A DNA stretch of 64,000 bases, from positions 62,001-126,000 of the forward strand of contig SGPE01000022.1 in NCBI GenBank assembly GCA_004208945.1, written 5' to 3'. Shown here piece by piece: positions 16,832 to 25,504 of the stretch. Position 1 is the first letter of the stretch; every line of letters starts with the position of its first letter. A model generated the notes under the pieces. It was not told where the DNA came from and did no database searches. It was given only the letters and a program-made list of their open reading frames with translations. The translations under genes were made by a program, and so were the position numbers. The stretch is from Pseudoalteromonas sp. CO133X (GTDB taxonomy: Bacteria > Pseudomonadota > Gammaproteobacteria > Enterobacterales > Alteromonadaceae).

Positions 16832-17860
16832 ATGCTCAAAAAATTATCTCGGCTAACGCTTCTTAGTGCGTTAAGCGCCTCACCATTGTCAGCCCTTGCT
16901 GATGCTAATAGTAGCAAGACTTTAGCGCCAATTGACAACCCCATAGTACTCAAACGTGCTGATCCTTGGTTAGTTCGTGATGATAAAAGTGGCTGTTACA
17001 CGTTTATTGGTAGTTCGCCGAAATTTGATGAAATTGAGCTGCGCCAAGCTTGTCGTCTAAACGATTTAAAATTAGCTGAGCCAAAGGTTATTTGGCAAAA
17101 GCGTGATAAAGGCCCAATGAGTGTCAATATTTGGGCTCCAGAGCTACATCAGATTGATGGCAGTTGGTATATCTACTTTGCCGCAGGTGATATCGAAAAG
17201 CCATTCAGTATTCGCATGTATGCACTTAAAAACGACAGTGCTAACCCGATGCAAGGTGAGTGGCAAGAAATGGGGCAAGTCACCAGCCACCTTGATAGCT
17301 TTTCGCTTGATGCCACAAGTTTTACGCACAAGGGGAAGCGTTACATGATTTGGGCGCAGCAGAACCAGCCTGCAACTTATAACTCAGCTTTATGGTTAGC
17401 TGAAATGGACTCACCAACATCAATTAAAGAGCCCATTATCGCGATTACAGAGCCAACCCTTGATTGGGAAGTGCAAGGCTACAAGGTAAACGAAGGTGCT
17501 GCAGTCATCACCCATGGCGATAAAATATTTGTCACTTATTCAGCCAGTGCCACCGATCATCGGTATGCGATGGGTTTGCTATGGGCAGATGTGAATGCTG
17601 ATTTACTTGACCCTGCTAGTTGGCATAAGAAAGCTGAGCCGGTGTTTACCACCCATGCTGAGCTAGGACGTTTTGGCCCTGGGCACAACAGTTTTGTAAA
17701 AGCTGAAGATGGGGTAACCGATTTAATGATTTATCACAGCCGTGATTATAAAGAGCTGAAAGGCACACCACTGACAGATCCAAATCGCCATGCGCGAGCC
17801 CGCATTATTACGTGGGATAAAAACGGCTTTCCAGTGTTCTCACCTGAACGAGCAGACTAA
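16832..17860 (+). CDS. Secreted GH43 exo-alpha-1,5-L-arabinofuranosidase
   Basis: 342 residues from ATG 16832, which follows CAGGACAC and starts a normal signal peptide (cleavage near ALA-D, residue 23). The frame extends 25 codons upstream but without signal-peptide character. The GH43 triad is Asp44 (RADPW), Asp160 (SLDATSF) and Glu221 (VNEGAA). Motifs such as NIWAPELH, MIWAQQ and FGPGHNSF match the subfamily of exo-1,5-arabinofuranosidases (GH43_26, type enzyme from Streptomyces avermitilis). It should release arabinose from the products of the endo-arabinanase encoded divergently. Subfamily naming is from memory of the motifs. Confidence 0.88.
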   Translation: MLKKLSRLTLLSALSASPLSALADANSSKTLAPIDNPIVLKRADPWLVRDDKSGCYTFIGSSPKFDEIELRQACRLNDLKLAEPKVIWQKRDKGPMSVNIWAPELHQIDGSWYIYFAAGDIEKPFSIRMYALKNDSANPMQGEWQEMGQVTSHLDSFSLDATSFTHKGKRYMIWAQQNQPATYNSALWLAEMDSPTSIKEPIIAITEPTLDWEVQGYKVNEGAAVITHGDKIFVTYSASATDHRYAMGLLWADVNADLLDPASWHKKAEPVFTTHAELGRFGPGHNSFVKAEDGVTDLMIYHSRDYKELKGTPLTDPNRHARARIITWDKNGFPVFSPERAD

Positions 17861-17864
17861 AAAA

Positions 17865-17882
17865 GGGCGCCAATTGGCGCCC
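17865..17882 (-). terminator. Terminator between convergent genes
   Basis: The perfect 18-base palindrome GGGCGCCAATTGGCGCCC has a T6 tract on the minus-strand side. It ends the SGLT-like symporter gene. Confidence 0.85.
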
Positions 17883-17902
17883 TACAACTTGGGAACGAAC
17901 GA

Positions 17903-19543
17903 TTACCAGAAGCGGTAGTAAATAAAGGCAGTAATACCAATAATACCCGCAGTATGAATGTAGTCCCACTTATCTAAGCCGGCAGCCACTTCTTTCATGG
18001 TTGCTTTATCTAGGCTTGAGAAAGTCAGACCTTTCAATTGTTCTTCGTCTGCTTGCTTGGTGAAAATACTCACCACAATCATAATCGCAACGACCACGAC
18101 AAATAGCAGAATACAGTAATATAACCAGTTCATTGTGGTGATCCACGCAAATGATGAACCTGTTAAATCATCTTTAAATGGCAGTAACACTAAGCGGATC
18201 ATACCAAGCACAAAACCTGATACTAAGCCCACAAAACCCGCTGTTGGAGTGATGCGTTTACTACATAAACCTAGTAAAAATACCGCAGCAATACCTGGTG
18301 CAATAAGAGACTGCACACTTTGCAGATATTCATAAAGCACATCGGCAATTAAGCTCATGACGGGTATCCATAAAAGGCCTAATACAACAATCACGATAGT
18401 GGCAATTCGACCTACCTTAAGAAGGTGTTTCTCAGATGATTCAGGTTTGAATTTCTTATAAAAATCAATGGTGAATAAGGTTGCTGATGAGTTAAATAAT
18501 GATGCTAAAGAACTCATTAGTGCTGCAACTAAACCACCGATTACAATCCCCTTAACACCTGCTGGCAATAACTCAGCAACTAAAGTTGGGAAGGCTTGGT
18601 CAGCACTTTCATAGCTAATAATACCCTTAACATTCAATGCGTATGCAATCATGCCTGGTACTAAGAAGATAAATACAGGAAGTAGCTTTAAGTAACCTGC
18701 GAACATGGTACCGCGACGGGCTTCTTTAATGCCTTTTGCAGATAAAACACGTTGTACGATGTATTGGTCTGTACACCAATACCAAAAACCAATAATGAAT
18801 GAACCAAATACAATGCCTGGCCATGGGAATTCAGCATCTGAAGCACTTCGTATAAGGTGCATATTAGCATCGTTGATACGCTCAACTTCTGCCCAGCCTC
18901 CAACTTTATCTAGACCAACCACTAATATGACTAAGGAGCCAATAATGAGCACTGGAGTTTGCAGCACTGAAGTCCACATAATGGCTTTCATACCACCAAG
19001 CACCGTATAAATACCGGTGATCACCACAAGGCCAATAGCTGAGATCCAGAAGAAGTCTATACCCCAAATACTCTCGATACCTAAGATTGTTTTAAATGCA
19101 ATACCGCCGGCATAAACCGTCACCGCTACCTTAGTTAATACATAACTAATCAATGAGATTACAGATAAGAAAGTACGTGATTTAGAGTTAAAGCGGCGCT
19201 CTAAGAATTCTGGCATGGTGTAGACTTTACTACTCCAATAGAAAGGCACGAAAATCCAACCGAGTAGTAGAATGATCCACGATTGCATCTCCCAGTGAGC
19301 CAGTGCCATACCCGATTGTGCACCTGAACCTGAAAGGCCCACTAAATGTTCCGAGCCAATGTTTGATGCGAAAATAGAGGCACCAATTACTAACCAACTT
19401 GCATTACGGCCCGCTAAAAAGTAATCAGCGGTGTCTTCTTCTTTTTGTCGCATAGACATCACGACAACGCCTAGTAACAGGACAAAAAATCCTGCCAGCA
19501 CTGTCCAGTCTAAGGTACTCAGTTCGACCATTGTGTGTTCCAC
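17903..19543 (-). CDS. SGLT-like sodium/sugar symporter (SSS family)
   Basis: A 546-residue inner-membrane protein with about 14 helices, very close in length and pattern to the Vibrio sodium/galactose symporter vSGLT (543 residues). Conserved sodium-site regions are visible: ASIFASNIGSEHLVG near residues 55-70, and ALMSSLASLFNSSATLF near 340-357. The family co-transports Na+ with a monosaccharide. Here the sugar is probably L-arabinose released by the GH43 and GH127 enzymes, by context only. It is divergent from the GntR regulator gene. The start follows GGTGGAACACACA. A second ATG four codons later, in a repeated GAACACACAATG, is an alternative. Confidence 0.92.
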   Translation of the reverse strand: MEHTMVELSTLDWTVLAGFFVLLLGVVVMSMRQKEEDTADYFLAGRNASWLVIGASIFASNIGSEHLVGLSGSGAQSGMALAHWEMQSWIILLLGWIFVPFYWSSKVYTMPEFLERRFNSKSRTFLSVISLISYVLTKVAVTVYAGGIAFKTILGIESIWGIDFFWISAIGLVVITGIYTVLGGMKAIMWTSVLQTPVLIIGSLVILVVGLDKVGGWAEVERINDANMHLIRSASDAEFPWPGIVFGSFIIGFWYWCTDQYIVQRVLSAKGIKEARRGTMFAGYLKLLPVFIFLVPGMIAYALNVKGIISYESADQAFPTLVAELLPAGVKGIVIGGLVAALMSSLASLFNSSATLFTIDFYKKFKPESSEKHLLKVGRIATIVIVVLGLLWIPVMSLIADVLYEYLQSVQSLIAPGIAAVFLLGLCSKRITPTAGFVGLVSGFVLGMIRLVLLPFKDDLTGSSFAWITTMNWLYYCILLFVVVVAIMIVVSIFTKQADEEQLKGLTFSSLDKATMKEVAAGLDKWDYIHTAGIIGITAFIYYRFW

Positions 19544-19748
19544 CTAATTATGAAAAGTGAATATTGTTTTATATTTGTCAAATAAAAATATTATATTATA
19601 AATGAGTTGAATTAAAGAGATTTGTTAAAATAAGGTGACAGCCAGTACAGAAAATAGTGACTTAAAAGCTCGGTTTTTGTTCATTTATTCTGGGTGTTTT
19701 TATCTTTGTTATTGATTATAAAGAATAATTTGCAGGATGACGGAAGCA

Positions 19749-19769
19749 GTATATAAATGTATCATATAC
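19749..19769. promoter_or_regulatory. Candidate autoregulatory site before the GntR gene
   Basis: An inverted repeat GTATAT...ATATAC (19749-19754, 19764-19769) lies 23-43 bases before the GntR start codon. It includes TATCATATAC, which resembles the other operator candidates of the locus. The rest of the 248-base gap to the symporter gene (19544-19791) is A+T-rich, with possible promoters in both directions but none that is decisive. Confidence 0.35.
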
Positions 19770-19791
19770 CCAGATCTTTTGAGGAACACTT

Positions 19792-20514
19792 ATGGCGCGT
19801 TTAGAGAATTTAAACCTATCACAACAAGTTACCAATGAGCTTGGTAAAGCAATCATTGTTGGTGATTACAATACTGAAACGGGGCTACCAACCGAAGCAC
19901 AATTATGTGAAGTGTATGGTATTAGTCGCACAGCTGTTCGTGAAGCAGTGAAAATGCTCGCTGCAAAAGGACTGATTTCTTCTCGTCCACGACAAGGTAT
20001 TCGTGTGGAGTCAGCGGAGAACTGGAACTTATACGACACAAGCGTATTGAAATGGTTGCTTGAGAGCAGCCCATCATTATATGTATTAAAAGAGTTTTTG
20101 CAGGTTCGCTTGGCGATTGAACCACAAGCAGCGGCACTTGCTGCAAGAAAAGGCGATCAAGCAGCCATCGCAGAAATTAAAATTGCACTCGATAAAATGC
20201 AAGCGGCAGCAGAAGAGCCTGAAGGCGTAATGCATGAGCCAGACCTTGCCTTCCATACGGCAATTTTACACGCCAGTGGTAACCGTTTTTTCTATCAATT
20301 ACGTGACTTTATTCGCACCGCATTACATGTGAGTATTCAACATACTACACCCGCTAAAGGCAATAAGAAGGCTATCGCTGAAGAACACTTTAAAGTGTAT
20401 AACGCAATTGCAAGCGGTGACCCTGAGCGTGCTAAAAACATGATGACGTACATGATTGATGAAGCAATGGCGTTTATTGAAAAAGAAATCGCTGATAAAG
20501 AAGCGGCTCAATAA
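19792..20514 (+). CDS. GntR-family (FadR/FCD) regulator of sugar-acid metabolism
   Basis: A 240-residue cytoplasmic repressor with a winged-helix domain (about 9-72; GLPTEAQLCEVYGISRTAVREA) and an FCD ligand domain (about 95-230). The linker ENWNLYDTSVLKWLL resembles that of DgoR-type galactonate regulators. In the FCD domain Asp151, His155 and His199 occupy expected metal positions. The last usual His appears to be Met221, so metal binding may be altered. Start after GAGGAACACTT. Next to the symporter and directly upstream of the pentose dehydrogenase gene, it is the obvious candidate regulator of the arabinan locus, probably responding to a sugar acid such as arabinonate. That ligand is inferred. 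Confidence 0.9.
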   Translation: MARLENLNLSQQVTNELGKAIIVGDYNTETGLPTEAQLCEVYGISRTAVREAVKMLAAKGLISSRPRQGIRVESAENWNLYDTSVLKWLLESSPSLYVLKEFLQVRLAIEPQAAALAARKGDQAAIAEIKIALDKMQAAAEEPEGVMHEPDLAFHTAILHASGNRFFYQLRDFIRTALHVSIQHTTPAKGNKKAIAEEHFKVYNAIASGDPERAKNMMTYMIDEAMAFIEKEIADKEAAQ

Positions 20515-20559
20515 GTATCGCTTCTTGACGTTGTAATTACTTTAAAACAAAAGGTTATC

Positions 20560-21339
20560 ATGCCAAATTCAAACGAGCTAAAAACAGTTTACCCAAGCCT
20601 CGCTGGTAAGAGTGTGTTTATTACTGGCGGTGCATCGGGAATTGGTGAAGTAATGGTAACGCGGTTCTGTGAGCAGGGCGCGAAAGTCACCTTTGTTGAT
20701 ATTGCAACCGAGCAAAGTGATGCTTTATGCGCAAAATTAGCTGGTAAATATGAGTTTGATCCACAATTTATTCATTGTGACATACGTGATGTCGAAGCCT
20801 TAAAAGCGGCCATTGAGCAAACTCGCCAGCAACAGGGTGACATTGGTGTGTTAATTAATAACGCCGCCGATGACACCCGTCATGCCGCGGAAAATATGGA
20901 TGTGAAATATTGGGAAGACAAGTTTGCCGTTAACTTACGCCCGTGCTTCTTTTCATCACAAGCAGTGGTTGAACACATGCAGCGTTTAGGTAGTGGTAGC
21001 ATTATCAATATGGGGTCGGTAAGCTGGCGTATTAAGCAAACTGGCATGCCTGCCTACACAACAGCAAAAGCAGGGATTGAAGGTTTAACCCGTTCATTAG
21101 CTGCTTCATATGGTAAAGATAATATTCGTGTAAATTCATTGGTACCAGGTTGGGTGATGACAGAGCGTCAAATCACTCATTGGCTAACCCCAGAAATGAT
21201 TGAAGATGTTCGTTTAAGTCAATGTATTAATGAAACAATTCAACCAGACCATGTTGTCAATGCCGCGTTGTTTTTAGCCGCTGATGACAGCTGCATGATG
21301 ACAGCACAATCACTGATAGTAGATGCAGGTTGGACTTAA
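20560..21339 (+). CDS. NAD-dependent pentose 1-dehydrogenase (SDR family)
   Basis: A 259-residue short-chain dehydrogenase. The Rossmann motif GGASGIG (23-29) and the acidic Asp47 after strand 2 favour NAD+. The NNAADD stretch and the catalytic Ser153, Tyr166 and Lys170 are present. The N-terminal YPSLAGKSVFITGG, the NNAxDDRH-like stretch and the end DAGW closely recall Caulobacter D-xylose 1-dehydrogenase. Here the likely reaction is oxidation of L-arabinose (or D-xylose) to the lactone. A lactonase gene lies two genes downstream, giving the first two steps of an oxidative pentose pathway. It sits 45 bases after the GntR gene and is probably in the same transcript. Confidence 0.88.
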   Translation: MPNSNELKTVYPSLAGKSVFITGGASGIGEVMVTRFCEQGAKVTFVDIATEQSDALCAKLAGKYEFDPQFIHCDIRDVEALKAAIEQTRQQQGDIGVLINNAADDTRHAAENMDVKYWEDKFAVNLRPCFFSSQAVVEHMQRLGSGSIINMGSVSWRIKQTGMPAYTTAKAGIEGLTRSLAASYGKDNIRVNSLVPGWVMTERQITHWLTPEMIEDVRLSQCINETIQPDHVVNAALFLAADDSCMMTAQSLIVDAGWT

Positions 21340-21467
21340 TCTTTCAAAGCGATTGCAAAATAGCTAACTTGCGATAAAATTTTTTATGTAATTCAAATGG
21401 TACTATAATAATAAAATATGGGTTATAGAATCAGCAGAGCTCATACTTAGGAAGGTGGTAAGAAAGT

Positions 21468-22175
21468 TTGACCGACTTTGTTCTTGTTTATTTAATTTTG
21501 ATTATTGGCGCTTGCCTACAAAGTGTTATTGGCTTTGGGTTAGGTATGTTATGTGTGCCTGTCCTTTACTGGCTAATGCCAGAACTGGTACCAGGTCCTA
21601 TGATTTTGAATGCGCTGTTTTTAACGTCGGTGTTAATGATAAAACACCGTGGTGCAATAGACATGAAACAAACGGGCATATCCATAATCGGTGGTGCAGT
21701 GGGGGTTATCTTCGCCGCTGTGGTGATGTGGTATGTCAATGCCAAGCAGTATCAACTCTTGCTCGGGGTGAGTATTTTGGTCGTGGTAGCTTTATCTGTT
21801 ATAGGTATGAAACCGAAAATCTCCACAATCACTAGCTTGCTTGCGTCAATGTCATCGGGCTTTTTAGGGACCACGACTTCCGCTGGTGGCGCGCCGATGG
21901 GGTTACTTTATCAAGCTGAAGATAAAGACAAAATTAAAGCGAATCTGAGTGCCTTTTTCGTATTCATAAACCTGTTTGGCATTATTGTATTAATGCTTAC
22001 AGGCTCTGCTGATATCAGCGATGTGAAGCTGTTTTTCTTATGTTTACCTGCAATTTTAACTGGTTGGGGTCTATCTTTTGTGATTAATAATAACCTCAAT
22101 GAAAAGGCCATTCGCGGCATCATCTTGCTGGTGGCTGGTTTATCTGGTCTAGCACTTATTTTCATACACAGATAG
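21468..22175 (+). CDS. TauE/SafE (TSUP) family permease with a TTG start
   Basis: A 235-residue inner-membrane protein with about seven or eight helices and the two characteristic repeats (GACLQSVIGFGLG near 14-26 and GFLGTTTSAGGAPMG near 126-140). The family exports or imports organic anions and sulfur compounds. Between a pentose dehydrogenase and a lactonase it may move arabinonate or another sugar acid; this is inference. The start codon must be TTG at 21468. An in-frame stop lies three codons upstream, the next Met is inside helix 1, and GGAAGGTGG precedes it. A second frame (21455-21835) across the same DNA is spurious. Confidence 0.85.
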   Translation: MTDFVLVYLILIIGACLQSVIGFGLGMLCVPVLYWLMPELVPGPMILNALFLTSVLMIKHRGAIDMKQTGISIIGGAVGVIFAAVVMWYVNAKQYQLLLGVSILVVVALSVIGMKPKISTITSLLASMSSGFLGTTTSAGGAPMGLLYQAEDKDKIKANLSAFFVFINLFGIIVLMLTGSADISDVKLFFLCLPAILTGWGLSFVINNNLNEKAIRGIILLVAGLSGLALIFIHR

Positions 22176-22202
22176 AATGAGAATAGTTCAGCTTTTTGTG
22201 TA

Positions 22203-23087
22203 ATGAAGCCAATGCTCGATGACACCATTAAAATAATCATTTCTAGCCAATGCCAATTAGGCGAAGGTGCCTATTTTGCAAAGGCGCATAACTGTTTATT
22301 TTGGGTCGATATTTTAGGGCAGCGTTTGTTTCGTTTAGACTGCCAATCGATGCGCGTTAGCCAGTTTGCCATGCCAGAACCTATTTGTTGGGTGATGGAA
22401 ACCGAGCAAGCAGAGTTAGTTGCAGGCTTTGCCAAAGGCGTTTATACGCTCAATAGTGAAGACTTTAGCCGTGAACTCCTTTATGCAATTGACCACGAAC
22501 CTTCACAAAACCGCTTAAACGATGGTAAAACGTCTCGCCAAGGTTTTGGCTTTTTTGGCTCAATGGACTCTCAAGAGCAAACCAATAGTGGCAAGCTATA
22601 TCGTTTTGGCCATGGTCAAGCTCCGACAGCCGTTGATCATGACTACACCATTAGTAATGGCCCTGCGGTAAGTAAAAATGGTCAGTTTCTATATTCTACA
22701 GATTCAGATAAACAAACAATCTACCGCTTTACTCTGAGTGAACAAGGCGAGCTTGCTGATAAACAAGAATTTATTCGCTTTACTGACAATATGGGTTTTC
22801 CTGATGGCATGACCGTTGATAGCGAAGATCATCTGTGGGTTGCCGCGTGGAATGGCTATGGCGTGTATCGTTTTGCGCCAAGCGGTGAGCAAGTGCAGTT
22901 TATTCGCTTGCCTGCACCACGTGTTACCAGTGTCGCATTTGTTGGTGAAGAGCTTACGCACCTTGCGGTGACAACTGCGGCAGTAGGGCTCGAAAACTCG
23001 GTACTCGCTGATTACCCGCACAGTGGTGGCGTGTTTATTCTCGAGCCGGGCGTTAAAGGCATTGCTGAAACGCCTTTAAAGCTATAG
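22203..23087 (+). CDS. SMP-30/gluconolactonase family lactonase, probably L-arabinonolactonase
   Basis: A 294-residue six-bladed propeller that hydrolyses sugar lactones with one divalent metal. Expected metal ligands are Glu21 (LGEG), Asn152 (SNGPA) and Asp201 (PDGM); Asn106 (RLNDGK) contacts substrate in relatives. It should open the lactone made by the SDR enzyme to give L-arabinonate. ATG 22203 or 22212 could be the start. The 3' end overlaps the stop region of the convergent LysR gene by six bases. The later enzymes of the oxidative arabinose route are not in this window. Confidence 0.9.
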   Translation: MKPMLDDTIKIIISSQCQLGEGAYFAKAHNCLFWVDILGQRLFRLDCQSMRVSQFAMPEPICWVMETEQAELVAGFAKGVYTLNSEDFSRELLYAIDHEPSQNRLNDGKTSRQGFGFFGSMDSQEQTNSGKLYRFGHGQAPTAVDHDYTISNGPAVSKNGQFLYSTDSDKQTIYRFTLSEQGELADKQEFIRFTDNMGFPDGMTVDSEDHLWVAAWNGYGVYRFAPSGEQVQFIRLPAPRVTSVAFVGEELTHLAVTTAAVGLENSVLADYPHSGGVFILEPGVKGIAETPLKL

Positions 23088-23969
23088 GTTTTCCATTACT
23101 TGATAACGCAATTCGCCAAGAAATGCGCGTGCTGCAGGGCCCAGTTTGTCACCATCTTTAAAGAGCAAATGTAACTTAGCACTGCGACTGCTGTTATGGG
23201 TTAAATTAAGTGCTTTCATTTGCCCAGTCGCAAGTTGTTTTTCTATCGCGACTTTTGGTAACCAGGCAAAGCCCAGTCCATTACTGATCATATCAATCGA
23301 CGTGCGCATATGAGTGACGGTCCAGCGCTGATCGGCACCTAACCAGCCACCATCTTGTTTGTGTTTATTCGCTGAATCGCGAACAACAATTTGGCGGTGT
23401 GATTTTAAATCTTCGAGGGTGATTTCACGCTCTATCCCATGCAAAGGGTGATCTGGATGGGCGACGGCAATAAACTCGATATCACATAATTCTTCATGAA
23501 AGTTTGCCGCAATTGGAAAGCCGGTAATAGCAATATCAACCTGATCGTTTTCAAGCAGTTCATTGCCCCCCATTAGTACAGACTCATGCAGTTCAATACG
23601 CAGTTGCGGGTATTGCGATGACGTGTCGTTAAGTACTTTATAAAGCAATTGTTGTGGGAAAATAGCATCAACGGCAATGCGTAACTTACTTTCGATACCT
23701 TCACCCAAGGTTTGCCCTATGGCCTCAACTTTAGCAGCTTCATCGAGTAAGTAATTGGCACGGCGTAGCATCATTTCGCCGGCTTCAGTGAGCACGGTTT
23801 TGCGGCCTTGAATGCTGAATAATTTTACATTGAGTGCAGATTCAATTTTACCAACTGCATTATGAATACTCGATTGGCTTTTATGAATACCTTGTGAGGC
23901 TTGGTTGAAGCCTCCAAATTCAACAACAGCACGAAACATGCGCCACTGTTCTAGCGTAATTCTTAGCAT
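23082..23969 (-). CDS. LysR-family transcriptional regulator
   Basis: A 295-residue regulator with an N-terminal winged helix (about 4-63; FNQASQGIHKSQSSIHNAVGKIE) and a periplasmic-binding-protein-like effector domain (about 92-290). The gene is last in a run DoxX, pirin, LysR on the minus strand with gaps of 54-60 bases. It probably controls those genes, although LysR regulators more often sit divergently. In relatives this group responds to oxidative or electrophile stress; here that is inference. Its 3' end overlaps the lactonase gene by six bases. Confidence 0.9.
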   Translation of the reverse strand: MLRITLEQWRMFRAVVEFGGFNQASQGIHKSQSSIHNAVGKIESALNVKLFSIQGRKTVLTEAGEMMLRRANYLLDEAAKVEAIGQTLGEGIESKLRIAVDAIFPQQLLYKVLNDTSSQYPQLRIELHESVLMGGNELLENDQVDIAITGFPIAANFHEELCDIEFIAVAHPDHPLHGIEREITLEDLKSHRQIVVRDSANKHKQDGGWLGADQRWTVTHMRTSIDMISNGLGFAWLPKVAIEKQLATGQMKALNLTHNSSRSAKLHLLFKDGDKLGPAARAFLGELRYQVMENL

Positions 23970-24023
23970 GATGTTCCTTTGCTTACTTAACTGCCTAATA
24001 GTACCTGTAAATGCTGAAAAAGT

Positions 24024-24890
24024 TTACTTTTTAGCAGTGGGCAACTCAATATACTCAAGTTCATCACCGGGGATGCTTGCAAAGCGCTGTGCTTGCCAAT
24101 CTTGTTTTGCTTGCTCGATGCGCTCTTTGCTGTAAGCAACAAAGTTCCAGTGTAAATACGGGACTTTATTGAATTTACTGCCACCAAGTAAAATAAAGCG
24201 GCTGTGCACCAATGTCGTTATTTCGTGTTCGCTGTCATCAAGTAGCACAAAGTTACCTTTGGTATAGCGAGTATCACCCACACTAATTTCACCATAAATA
24301 ACATACACGGCGGTTTCATGATGAGGATGCGGTTTAGTTATATGGCTACCTTGCTCGGCTACTGTATCTACATAAAACATTGGTGAGTAGTTTTTCACAG
24401 GGGAGCTTAAGCCATAGGCATCCCCCACGATGAGTCGCATCAGCACGCCTTTTTCGATTCTCTCAGGCAGTTGCTGTTTTTTGATATGTTCAAAACGCGG
24501 TGCTATTTCGGTCATACTCTCAGGTAAAGCAACCCAGCATTGCAGACCATTAATGTCGTGCTCGCTCGCCCGCACTTCAAGGCTTTCTCTTTCTGAGTGA
24601 ACTATACCGCGACCTGCGGTCATCCAGTTAACATCGCCGGGTGCTATTTGCAGGCTATTACCTAGCGAATCGCGATGGTAAATACTGCCAGTAAATAAAT
24701 AAGTGAGCGTTGATAAGCCAATATGAGGGTGAGGCCTCACATTTATGCCTTCACCGCGAGGAAAGTGATTTGGCCCCATGTGGTCAAAAAAGATAAATGG
24801 GCCAACCATTTTTTTGTCAAAATGAGGCAAGATGCGTTTTACATCGAGCCCACCAATATCATGGCTGGTTGCTGTTAATAACGTTGCCAT
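24024..24890 (-). CDS. Pirin-family protein
   Basis: A 288-residue bicupin. The N-terminal cupin has the complete metal site His54, His56 (RPHPHIGLS), His98 and Glu100 (IVHSE), as in human pirin and E. coli YhhW, where quercetinase activity has been shown for some members. The C-terminal cupin begins around residue 160. It is cytoplasmic with no signal peptide. It lies between DoxX and LysR genes on the same strand, a common arrangement in proteobacteria linked to redox or quinone stress. Confidence 0.93.
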   Translation of the reverse strand: MATLLTATSHDIGGLDVKRILPHFDKKMVGPFIFFDHMGPNHFPRGEGINVRPHPHIGLSTLTYLFTGSIYHRDSLGNSLQIAPGDVNWMTAGRGIVHSERESLEVRASEHDINGLQCWVALPESMTEIAPRFEHIKKQQLPERIEKGVLMRLIVGDAYGLSSPVKNYSPMFYVDTVAEQGSHITKPHPHHETAVYVIYGEISVGDTRYTKGNFVLLDDSEHEITTLVHSRFILLGGSKFNKVPYLHWNFVAYSKERIEQAKQDWQAQRFASIPGDELEYIELPTAKK

Positions 24891-24915
24891 ATTCGCGCCC
24901 TCTTAAAAACAAATT

Positions 24916-24941
24916 CAGCCAATAACCTAGGTTATTGGCTG
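24916..24941 (-). terminator. Perfect 26-base palindrome between DoxX and pirin genes
   Basis: CAGCCAATAACC and its exact complement meet without a spacer. On the minus strand it is followed by a T-rich stretch (GAATTTGTTTTT). It probably acts as a partial terminator inside the operon. Confidence 0.55.
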
Positions 24942-24950
24942 GGATAAATA

Positions 24951-25376
24951 TTATGCCTGACTACGTCTTAACACTAGTTGATCTAGGCTGATTTTGCCTG
25001 CACCAATACTTGCCAATGCTAAAAAGCCGCCTGCCATTGCAATGTTTTTGTAGAACATTAAAAATTGCATTTGATCATCAAGTTGAAAGTGGAATAACAA
25101 AGCACTCACTAGGCTGAAACCAGCAAAAGCGACAGCGGTTAGTTGTGTTAAAAAGCCCAGTAAAATAAATAATCCGCCAACAATTTCAAAGGCAATTACA
25201 AACGGCAGTAAGAACTCTGGTAAACCGACACTACTCATGTACTGAGCAGTTGCATCAAAGAATTCTATTTTGCTAAAGCCGGTTAGTAAAAAGATCGCTG
25301 ATAAACCAATACGTGCCAATAAAGTGCTAATATTTTGTAAGTGTGGTTGAGCTGAGATTAAAGTAAAAAGTTTCAT
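24951..25376 (-). CDS. DoxX-family membrane protein
   Basis: A 141-residue protein with four hydrophobic helices and the family's N-terminal pattern (LLARIGLSAIFLLTGFSKI). DoxX-like proteins are linked to quinone or thiol redox chemistry in the inner membrane, but most are uncharacterised. It is first in the probable DoxX-pirin-LysR operon. A palindrome follows its stop codon, so the downstream genes may be expressed less strongly. Confidence 0.88.
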   Translation of the reverse strand: MKLFTLISAQPHLQNISTLLARIGLSAIFLLTGFSKIEFFDATAQYMSSVGLPEFLLPFVIAFEIVGGLFILLGFLTQLTAVAFAGFSLVSALLFHFQLDDQMQFLMFYKNIAMAGGFLALASIGAGKISLDQLVLRRSQA

Positions 25377-25504
25377 AGTAGGTATCCTGTTTAGTTAAGC
25401 AGTGTGTCTGCGATGGAGTAACTATAGATTCACTTTAAAAGAATTAAAAATTGTAAAATTAGCATTTATCATTCTTGAAAAAAGAATTTAAAAGGGGGTT
25501 GAAT

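Noticed and set aside
21455..21835. A 126-codon frame overlapping the TauE/SafE gene
   Set aside because: It is out of frame with a clear multi-helix permease, is Cys- and Trp-rich and has no domain pattern; the permease with TTG start explains the region.
2913..23087. An araBAD-type isomerase/kinase route for arabinose in the locus
   Set aside because: No isomerase, ribulokinase or epimerase gene is present; the visible enzymes are a dehydrogenase and a lactonase.
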